Shown here piece by piece: positions 1-6,610 of a stretch of DNA of 6,980 nucleotides (position 1 is its first letter; every line of letters starts with the position of its first letter). A program made the translations under genes and the position numbers. The DNA comes from Alphaproteobacteria bacterium (lineage in GTDB: Bacteria; Pseudomonadota; Alphaproteobacteria; Geminicoccales; Geminicoccaceae), in assembly GCA_026982585.1 (NCBI GenBank), contig JALSGW010000010.1, positions 1 to 6,980 of the forward strand, in the 5' to 3' direction. A model generated the notes under the pieces. It was not told the DNA's origin and ran no database searches. It saw only the letters and a list, made by a program, of their open reading frames with translations.

Positions 1-383
1 CTGTCGGAGGAGGCCCGACGCCTGGGCAGGGCGGCGGGTGCGCTACCTGGCGGCGACGGACATCGTCGCAGGGGTCCCGCGCGCGTCCTGGTCGGCTGAG
101 GGTTGAGGCGCGTGCGGTCGGGATCGGTAGCAGCCCCCATGCGCGCGCTGGGCAGCGGGCGGCCCGCGCGAGCCAGGACGGGGTGCTACAGGGGCCGGAA
201 ATCGGCCGCGCCCGTCCGCGTTTGTTCGCCCGTCCCGGTCATGCCCACGGCGCTGGCCGGGCGTGCTCCCGCATGGCATCGCGCAATCCTGCGGCCGCGG
301 TCGGGAGATGGGCACGCCCGCCGGCGGGCTCCGGTGGCGGGGAACGCGGTTTGCCTTGTCCCGCACGGATCGGCGGCAGCCCT
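1..383. other. Unassigned region upstream of the fliC control region
   Basis: I see no convincing complete gene here. Two forward frames are open from the left edge and could be the tail of an upstream gene. One stops with TGA at 97-99 (reads LSEEARRLGRAAG at its start). The other stops with TGA at 104-106 (reads RRVRYLAATDIVAG in its middle) and has mostly G or C third positions. They cannot both be real, neither tail is recognisable, and both may be chance. Longer open frames through 100-570 on both strands are rich in Arg, Pro, Gly and Ala with no family motif, as expected of random frames in GC-rich DNA. A GC-rich stem-loop lies at 144-170. The rest looks like spacer leading to the fliC regulatory sites. 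Confidence 0.5.
144..170 (+). other. GC-rich stem-loop, possible 3' end of an upstream transcript
   Basis: CGCGC (144-148) and GGGC (150-153) pair with GCCC (162-165) and GCGCG (166-170), giving nine base pairs with a single bulged T at 149 and an 8-nt loop. There is no T-run after it, so it is not a standard intrinsic terminator. Its place about 40 nt after two candidate stop codons would fit a transcript end, but in DNA this GC-rich such a stem can occur by chance. Confidence 0.25.
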
Positions 384-400
384 CCGGCAACAATTGCCGG
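384..400. promoter_or_regulatory. Inverted repeat 1, candidate flagellar enhancer (ftr-like)
   Basis: CCGGCAACAATTGCCGG is a perfect inverted repeat with 7-bp arms and a 3-bp spacer. Its core CGGCAA-N3-TTGCCG recurs at 416-430. The centre (392) lies about 120 bp before the transcription start inferred from the sigma-54-like element at 485-501, a usual distance for a sigma-54 activator. In Caulobacter, late flagellar sigma-54 promoters carry ftr elements about 100 bp upstream, bound by the activator FlbD, and I recall them as CGGC...GCCG palindromes. Binding by an FlbD homologue is inferred; no flbD gene lies in this window. Confidence 0.6.
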
Positions 401-415
401 GTGGATGGCGGAAGG

Positions 416-430
416 CGGCAAAACTTGCCG
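416..430. promoter_or_regulatory. Inverted repeat 2, candidate flagellar enhancer (ftr-like)
   Basis: CGGCAAAACTTGCCG is a perfect inverted repeat with 6-bp arms and the spacer AAC, the same architecture as the site at 384-400. The two centres (392 and 423) are 31 bp apart, close to three helical turns, so both sites face the same side of the DNA, as expected for cooperative binding of activator dimers. The centre is about 89 bp before the inferred fliC transcription start. Confidence 0.6.
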
Positions 431-484
431 GCCGCGGGGAGCGCAGGGGCATGGCCTTGTCCCTGAGGCGGCGGGTTTGGAGGG

Positions 485-501
485 TTGGCATGGAACTTGG
501 A
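485..501 (+). promoter_or_regulatory. Sigma-54-like -24/-12 promoter of fliC
   Basis: TTGGCATGGAACTTGGA matches the sigma-54 consensus TTGGCACG-N4-TTGCW except for T instead of C after GGCA, and G instead of C in the -12 element (TTGG for TTGC). The -24 GG is at 487-488 and spacing is correct. Transcription would start near 512, leaving a leader of about 68 nt before the fliC ATG. The altered -12 base is a real weakness, since GC there is nearly invariant. The paired upstream palindromes and the flagellin gene downstream support the call. Confidence 0.5.
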
Positions 502-512
502 TGGAGTGGAGT

Positions 513-552
513 GCCGGTATGGCCGGCTGCAGGGCAGTTAGCCCGAAGGGCT
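513..552 (+). other. Two small hairpins in the fliC 5' leader
   Basis: GCCGG (513-517) pairs with CCGGC (523-527) around a TATGG loop. AGCCC (540-544) pairs with GGGCT (548-552) around GAA. Both lie between the inferred transcription start and the Shine-Dalgarno site AAGGAG (568-573), which stays outside the stems. They could stabilise the flagellin message or serve post-transcriptional control; in Caulobacter, FlbT acts on a flagellin mRNA leader. Five-pair stems in GC-rich DNA are weak evidence. Confidence 0.3.
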
Positions 553-579
553 CGGACCTTCAGGTAGAAGGAGACGATC

Positions 580-1740
580 ATGGTCACCATCACCACCAAC
601 ACCACCGCCAACACGGCGCTCCGTTATCTCACCATCAACAACCTCAACGCCTCTGGTTCGGTCGCCAAGCTCTCCTCGGGCTCGCGCATCGTGAAGGCAT
701 CGGACGATGCCGCTTCGCTCGCGGTGGGCACCAAGCTCAAGGCGGACGTGACGGCGCTCAAGCAGGCGGCCATCAACGCCAGCCATGCGACGAGCGTGCT
801 GCAGGTGGCGGACGGCGGCATGGCCCGCATCGCCGACATCCTGCAGCGGATGAAGGCGCTCGCGGTGCAGGCCCGGTCGGGCTCGGTGTCGGACAACGAG
901 CGCGCCTATCTGGACAAGGAGTACCAGCAGCTGTTGAGCCAGGTCGACAAGATCGCCCAGGAGACCCAGTTCAACGGCCAGAACCTCATCGACGGCAGCC
1001 TCGGCAGCACCCTCACCCTCAACGCCAGCTGGAATCTCAACACCAAGGGCGTGACGGTGCGGGTGGTGGGCGACGTGGGCGCCGCCAGCGCCACCTTCCA
1101 GCTCGCCTTCACCCAGGACAACACCACCGGCAAGGGCACCTTCACCCTCACCGAGACCACCGGCACCAAGCGCTCCTTCTCGATCTCCATCAATACCGCC
1201 ACCGCCGGCACCTATGTGATCGACGACAGCCTGCTGTTCTCCGAGGCCGGAATCGCGATCGACCTGAACAATTTCGTGGCCATCGCCAACGGCACCGCCC
1301 AGAACATCGCGGCCGGCGCCAACACCGAGTTCACGGTGAACCGGACCGGCAACATGAAGTTCCAGGTCGGCGTGGCCTCGGCGCAGGAGATCACGGTGAC
1401 GCTCCAGGACGTGGACGCCACCGCGCTCAACATCACCGGCACCGACATCAAGACCGAGGCCAACGCCTCCACCGCCCAGACGCGGCTGGATTCGGCGATC
1501 CAGACCGTGAACGCGGCCCGGGCCGAAGTGGGCTCCTACATGTCCCGCTTCGAGTTCGTCTCCGCCAATCTCGCCACCTCCATCGAGAACATGGACGCGG
1601 CGCGCTCGACCCTGATGGACGTCGACGTGGCGGCGGAGATGACCAAGTTCACCTCCTCCCAGGTGCTGCTCCAGGCCAACGTGGCGATGCTGGCCCAGGC
1701 CAACCAGCTGCCGCAGACGCTGCTGCGGCTCATGCAGTAA
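580..1740 (+). CDS. fliC: Flagellin, filament subunit
   Basis: This 386-residue protein is the flagellin exported through the flagellar type III apparatus and polymerised into the filament. The N-terminal D0/D1 region (about 1-140) has the family signatures SSGSRIVKASDDAA, LQRMKALAVQ (88-97) and TQFNGQNLIDGS (130-140). The middle (about 141-288) is rich in Thr, Ser, Asn and Gly and is the variable, surface-exposed part. The C-terminal D1/D0 region (about 289-386) contains SRFEFVSANLATSIENMDAA and SSQVLLQANVAMLAQANQ, typical of flagellin ends. There is no signal peptide, as expected for type III export. The ATG at 580 is chosen because AAGGAG lies 6 nt upstream and translation begins directly with the conserved terminus. 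It is first in an operon with flaG, fliD and fliS, behind a sigma-54-like promoter and paired palindromes. The symbol is generic; the species may use another flagellin name. Confidence 0.96.
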   Translation: MVTITTNTTANTALRYLTINNLNASGSVAKLSSGSRIVKASDDAASLAVGTKLKADVTALKQAAINASHATSVLQVADGGMARIADILQRMKALAVQARSGSVSDNERAYLDKEYQQLLSQVDKIAQETQFNGQNLIDGSLGSTLTLNASWNLNTKGVTVRVVGDVGAASATFQLAFTQDNTTGKGTFTLTETTGTKRSFSISINTATAGTYVIDDSLLFSEAGIAIDLNNFVAIANGTAQNIAAGANTEFTVNRTGNMKFQVGVASAQEITVTLQDVDATALNITGTDIKTEANASTAQTRLDSAIQTVNAARAEVGSYMSRFEFVSANLATSIENMDAARSTLMDVDVAAEMTKFTSSQVLLQANVAMLAQANQLPQTLLRLMQ

Positions 1741-1752
1741 GCGGAGATCCGG

Positions 1753-1779
1753 GGGCGGGCGGCGTGGCGTCGCCCGCCC
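1753..1779 (+). terminator. GC-rich stem-loop in the fliC-flaG gap
   Basis: GGGCGGGC (1753-1760) is perfectly complementary to GCCCGCCC (1772-1779). Pairing can continue inward for four more pairs (one G-U) to a 3-nt loop. No T-run follows, and the flaG Shine-Dalgarno site starts 17 nt later. It is therefore more likely a partial terminator or a 3' stabiliser of the fliC message than a full stop. Either would give much more flagellin than FlaG, FliD and FliS from one operon. Confidence 0.5.
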
Positions 1780-1808
1780 GCCGTTCCCGCTGACGGGAGG
1801 TCGTAGCC

Positions 1809-2150
1809 ATGCCGGCCGAAACATCGCCCCTTCCCCCGCTCCCCGCTGCGGCACCCCAAGCCGCGCCCGAACCGCGTCGCATCGAATCGGTGCGGCCGGC
1901 GCCGCCCATCAGCGGCGAGAAGGGTCGCGCCGACCTGGAGGCGGCGCTGCGCAAGGCCGCCCAGGAGCGGTATCCGGAACGGCCGGTACGCGTCAGCCTG
2001 GACCGCGACGAGGCCACCGATCACGTGGTGGTGCGGGTGGAAGATCCCGAGACCGGCGAAGTGGTGGCCCAGTATCCGCCCGAGGAGCTGCTCCGTTTCT
2101 ACGCCGCCGCCCGCAACCAGAGCGGCGCCATCGTCGATCTCAAAAGCTGA
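1809..2150 (+). CDS. flaG: FlaG family flagellar protein
   Basis: This 113-residue protein belongs to the small FlaG family encoded beside fliD and flagellin in many polar flagellates. FlaG affects filament length in some species, but its biochemical role is not settled. Residues 1-35 are Pro- and Ala-rich and probably disordered. Residues 40-113 form the conserved domain, with the diagnostic DPETGEVVAQYPPEELL at 79-95 preceded by the strand VRVSLDRDEATDHVVVRV. No signal peptide or membrane segment is seen. The ATG at 1809 has GGAGGT 7 nt upstream. It sits 68 nt after fliC, across a stem-loop, and 21 nt before fliD, so it is probably cotranscribed with both. The domain motif makes the family call firm. 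Confidence 0.9.
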   Translation: MPAETSPLPPLPAAAPQAAPEPRRIESVRPAPPISGEKGRADLEAALRKAAQERYPERPVRVSLDRDEATDHVVVRVEDPETGEVVAQYPPEELLRFYAAARNQSGAIVDLKS

Positions 2151-2171
2151 CCGCCCCGCGGGAGGAACGCC

Positions 2172-3905
2172 ATGAGCAACAACATCCAGTTCGGCAACTT
2201 CCAGCTGGATGGGTATACGGTGCGGCTGTTCGGCACCAGCTCCAAGCTCGACACCGACCAGCTCATCCAGGGGCTGGTGGAAGCCAAGCGCATTCCAGCC
2301 GTCCGCTTCGAGAACCGCATCTCCCGCAACGAGGCGCGCATCGCCGCGCTGGAGGAGATGCGGGGATTGCTCCAGGACCTGCAGGCGGCGGTGGCCGGGT
2401 TGCGCAATCCCCCGGGGTATTTCGGCGTCGAGGACAATCTGTTCGAAAACAAGGACGTCTTCTTCAGTTCCAACACCACCACCGCACCCGCCGATCTGCT
2501 CGCGGTGAGCGCCGCCAACCGCGCCCAGCCCCAGAGCTTCGACCTCGTGGTGGAGCGCATCGCCAAGGCGCACAAGCTGAGCTCCGACGGCGTCCAGGCG
2601 CCCGATCAGCTGCTGCGGGACGCCTTCAACGGCGGCACCGACTTCTCGGGCACCTTCGCCCTCGGCCTCGCCGGCGGTTCCACCGCCCAGGTCACCGTGG
2701 ACGGGACCATGACCATTTACGATCTCCGCGACGCCATCAACGCGGTGGCGGATGTGAGCGGCGTGCGGGCGAGCGTGTTGAAGGTGTCCGACACCGACTA
2801 CCGGCTGGTGCTGTCCGCGGAGGAGACCGGCAAGGCCATCACCTTCAGCCAGGTGAGCGGCGATCCGGTGACCGACATCGTCGGCTTCACCACCTCGGGC
2901 GGTGCCATCAAGAACGAGCTGCAGGCCGCCGAGACGGCGCTCATCCAGCTCGACGGGGTGCAGATCGAACGCACCTCCAACGTCATCGACGACGTGCTCG
3001 AGGGGGTGACCTTCAACCTGTTCCAGGCCGATCCCAACACCACGGTCACCGTCTCCATCGAACGGTCGGCGGCGGCGGCCAAACAGGCGATCGTGGGCTT
3101 CGTCGAGGCCTACAACGCGTTTCGGGACTTCGTGGACGTCCACCGCAGCATCGACGAACAGGGTCAGGTGGCCGAGGAGGCGGTGCTGTTCGGCGAGCGG
3201 GTGCTCAGGGAGGTCACGAGTGCGGTCTCCAGCATCGTGACCGGAAGCGTGGACGGGCTTGCCGCCAGCGCGCCCAAGAGCCTGGCCGAGATCGGCATCA
3301 CCATGGACGACCGGAACCGGCTCGTGATCGACGAGAACCGGCTCGACACCGCCCTCGTGCAGGATTTCGACGGGGTGCGGCGCATCTTCGAATTCGCCTT
3401 CGACGCGGATTCCCCGGACCTGACACCCTACACCCGCACCAACGCCCTCCAGGACCGCAACTTCACCGTCGAGATCGTGGATTCGGACGGCGACGGGGTG
3501 ATCGAAAGCGCCACCCTGGACGGCGTGGCGGCCGACGTCTCCGGCGGCACCATCACCGGCGCCGCGGGCACGCCCTATGAAGGGCTCGTGATGATCTGGA
3601 CCGGCCAGGGCAACGCCACCATCAACGTGTCCATCACCCAGGGGCTGGCCGACCGCCTGTACAACGCCCTCGAGGGTGCCCTGGACGAGCTCGACGGCAG
3701 CGTGAACGGGCGCATCGAGGAGCTCGAGGAGGAAATCGAGCGTTACCGGGAGGAGATCCAGGACATCGAGAGGCGGGTGGAAACCTTTCGTCAATCCCTG
3801 ATCGATAGGTTCGCGGCGCTGGAGGAGCAGATGGCGCTGCTCGACGGCATGCTCTCCCAGGTGCGATCCATGGCCGATGCCATGTTCGGCAGCAGGAAGG
3901 ACTGA
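2172..3905 (+). CDS. fliD: Flagellar hook-associated protein 2, filament cap
   Basis: This 577-residue protein is FliD (HAP2), which forms the cap at the filament tip and guides insertion of exported flagellin. The N-terminal FliD signature appears as SSKLDTDQLIQGLVEAKRIP (about 23-42), followed by a helix-rich segment. Standard FliD proteins begin close to this motif, so the first ~20 residues are an extension. The middle (about 100-300) has the alternating strands of the D2/D3 region. The C-terminal domain includes SLAEIGITMDDRNRLVIDE (about 370-388) and a D-S-D-G-D-G loop at 437-442. A charged coiled coil (about 513-545, RIEELEEEIERYREEIQDIE) precedes the terminal D0 helix. The length is within the family's wide range. 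The ATG at 2172 has GGAGG 6 nt upstream. The stop lies 7 nt before fliS, indicating tight coupling with the chaperone gene. Confidence 0.94.
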   Translation: MSNNIQFGNFQLDGYTVRLFGTSSKLDTDQLIQGLVEAKRIPAVRFENRISRNEARIAALEEMRGLLQDLQAAVAGLRNPPGYFGVEDNLFENKDVFFSSNTTTAPADLLAVSAANRAQPQSFDLVVERIAKAHKLSSDGVQAPDQLLRDAFNGGTDFSGTFALGLAGGSTAQVTVDGTMTIYDLRDAINAVADVSGVRASVLKVSDTDYRLVLSAEETGKAITFSQVSGDPVTDIVGFTTSGGAIKNELQAAETALIQLDGVQIERTSNVIDDVLEGVTFNLFQADPNTTVTVSIERSAAAAKQAIVGFVEAYNAFRDFVDVHRSIDEQGQVAEEAVLFGERVLREVTSAVSSIVTGSVDGLAASAPKSLAEIGITMDDRNRLVIDENRLDTALVQDFDGVRRIFEFAFDADSPDLTPYTRTNALQDRNFTVEIVDSDGDGVIESATLDGVAADVSGGTITGAAGTPYEGLVMIWTGQGNATINVSITQGLADRLYNALEGALDELDGSVNGRIEELEEEIERYREEIQDIERRVETFRQSLIDRFAALEEQMALLDGMLSQVRSMADAMFGSRKD

Positions 3906-3912
3906 TCCGACC

Positions 3913-4359
3913 ATGTCCCAGGATCCCCACGCCCGCGCGGTGGCGGCCTATCACCGCGGTCTCGAGAACCTGCCCAAGATCGACCAGCTCGTGCTGCTTT
4001 ATGATGCCGCCCTCGCCCGGGTGCGGGAGGCGGAGGCGGCCTGCCGCGAGGGCCGCATCGAGGCCCGCTTCCGGGCCTCGCTCAAGGCCACGGCGATCCT
4101 CGAGGGATTGCAGGGAGCCCTCGATCGGGAAGCGGGCGGCGAGATCGCGGGCAACCTCGAGCGCATCTATACCTATCTGATGCTGCGGCTGCAGGAGGCG
4201 AACGTCCGCAGCGAGCCCGCCATCTTCCGCGAAGTGGCGGAGCGCCTCGCCGAACTGCGGAGCGCCTGGGCCAGGCTCGCGGATCGCCCCGCGCACGCCG
4301 AGACGGGTGCGGTGCCATCGCGCGACCCAAGCGGCGCCGGCGCGGCCATTCTCGCCTGA
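3913..4359 (+). CDS. fliS: Flagellin export chaperone FliS
   Basis: This 148-residue protein is FliS, the cytoplasmic chaperone that binds the C-terminus of flagellin, prevents premature polymerisation and delivers it to the export gate. Family features in order are AYHRGLENLPKIDQLVLLYD (12-31), the helix of about 35-70, EAGGEIAGNLERIYTYLMLRL (73-93, nearly consensus), EANVRS (95-100) and the ending ELRSAWARL (114-122). The last ~25 residues are a Gly/Ala-rich tail beyond the usual end. I chose the ATG at 3913, 7 nt after the fliD stop, because the conserved first helix starts just after it. An upstream in-frame ATG at 3877 inside fliD would add 12 unconserved residues. The likely Shine-Dalgarno AAGGA (3897-3901) is 11 nt away inside fliD, which suggests translational coupling. 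It appears to be the last gene of the flagellar operon. Confidence 0.93.
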   Translation: MSQDPHARAVAAYHRGLENLPKIDQLVLLYDAALARVREAEAACREGRIEARFRASLKATAILEGLQGALDREAGGEIAGNLERIYTYLMLRLQEANVRSEPAIFREVAERLAELRSAWARLADRPAHAETGAVPSRDPSGAGAAILA

Positions 4360-4516
4360 GCCTGATCGCGCGAAGCTTGCCGTGATCGCTCCGGCGCCGT
4401 CTCGGGCAGGTGCGCGGGCCGGGTTCACCATTCGTTAAGGTTGCGCGGCGAGAATGCGCGCGGATCCAGCCGGATCGGCGCCGGGCGGGCGAGGCATCCG
4501 AGCATCGGAGGGCGCG
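4360..4516. other. Intergenic region between the flagellar and chaperone operons
   Basis: The gap between the fliS stop and the dnaK start is 289 nt, and this is its left part. I find no clear intrinsic terminator for the flagellar operon: there is no strong hairpin with a T-run. TGATCGC is repeated directly at 4362-4368 and 4383-4389. A short lower-GC patch, TTCACCATTCGTTAAGGTTG (4424-4443), stands out. It contains one TTAA but no second TTAA seven bases away, so it does not meet the full CtrA consensus. No ORF here has a plausible product; the frame open from 4454 is the in-frame upstream extension of dnaK. Confidence 0.5.
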
Positions 4517-4548
4517 GTTGCAGCCTCGCTTCGGGCTTCTTATATGAC
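4517..4548 (+). promoter_or_regulatory. Heat-shock type promoter of dnaK
   Basis: GTTG (4517-4520), an 18-bp spacer and CTTATATGAC (4539-4548) match the alphaproteobacterial heat-shock promoter CTTG-N17/18-CYTATNTNNG at all but two defined bases, the first of the -35 and the last of the -10. The same stretch also reads as a housekeeping promoter: TTGCAG (4518-4523), 17 bp, TATATG (4541-4546). Dual recognition by sigma-32 and the vegetative sigma would fit a gene needed at all temperatures. Transcription would start near 4555. I see no CIRCE element (the HrcA operator) before dnaK. Confidence 0.65.
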
Positions 4549-4569
4549 CGTTGCGCACAACGCCCGGGC

Positions 4570-4588
4570 CTTGGGCCGAAGGCGCAAG
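4570..4588 (+). other. Small hairpin in the dnaK 5' leader
   Basis: CTTG and GCC (4570-4577, with an unpaired G at 4574) pair with GGC and CAAG (4581-4588, with G at 4584 opposite). This gives seven pairs, one G-G mismatch and a GAA loop. It starts about 15 nt after the inferred transcription start and 60 nt before the ATG, so it does not cover the ribosome site. It may protect the 5' end of the message or be incidental. Confidence 0.25.
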
Positions 4589-4648
4589 CGGTCGACGAAG
4601 GGACCTGACCCCGATCTCCACGCGCGAGCACGCGAGGGAAGCGCGGAT

Positions 4649-6559
<1,911 letters not shown>

Positions 6560-6560
6560 C

Positions 6561-6590
6561 CGGGAGGGGGCGGGCATCGCCCCCATCCCG
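6561..6590 (+). terminator. Stem-loop in the dnaK-dnaJ gap
   Basis: CGGGAGGGGGCG (6561-6572) pairs with the complementary arm 6578-6590, giving 12 pairs with one bulged A at 6585 and a 5-nt GGCAT loop. It begins right after the dnaK stop and has no T-run. It probably acts as a 3' stabiliser or attenuator that keeps dnaJ expression below dnaK, which matches the higher need for DnaK. A second CGGGA at 6603-6607, next to the dnaJ start, can also pair with TCCCG (6586-6590), so two folds compete. Confidence 0.55.
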
Positions 6591-6610
6591 CGGCGGGGCT
6601 TTCGGGATCG

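Noticed and set aside
274..300. Sigma-54-like TGGCAT upstream of the palindromes
   Set aside because: There is no TTGC at the required spacing downstream; the nearest TGC is too far away.
183..1793. 536-codon forward frame overlapping fliC, with a His-rich stretch near 590-610
   Set aside because: The His run is just the ACC/ATC/AAC-rich start of fliC read one frame off. The rest is Arg-, Gln- and His-rich shadow.
538..1854. 438-codon open frame on the minus strand, opposite fliC
   Set aside because: It is a Gly-, Val- and His-rich shadow of the flagellin gene with no motif and no plausible ribosome site.
1536..3914. 792-codon open frame on the minus strand, opposite flaG and fliD
   Set aside because: It is rich in His, Gly, Leu, Val and Asp with no family motif, and lies wholly opposite well-identified genes. 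Long antisense frames are expected when third positions are nearly all G or C.
4371..4386. A third copy of the CGGCAA-N3-TTGCCG palindrome near the TTGCCG after fliS
   Set aside because: Only the right half is present; the left arm reads GCGCGA instead of CGGCAA.
4360..4516. Intrinsic terminator after fliS
   Set aside because: Only short or imperfect GC pairings were found, and no T-run follows any of them.
4454..4648. In-frame N-terminal extension of DnaK by 65 residues
   Set aside because: The extension is not conserved, spans the promoter at 4517-4548 and starts before the inferred transcription start. The conserved DnaK N-terminus begins at the ATG at 4649.
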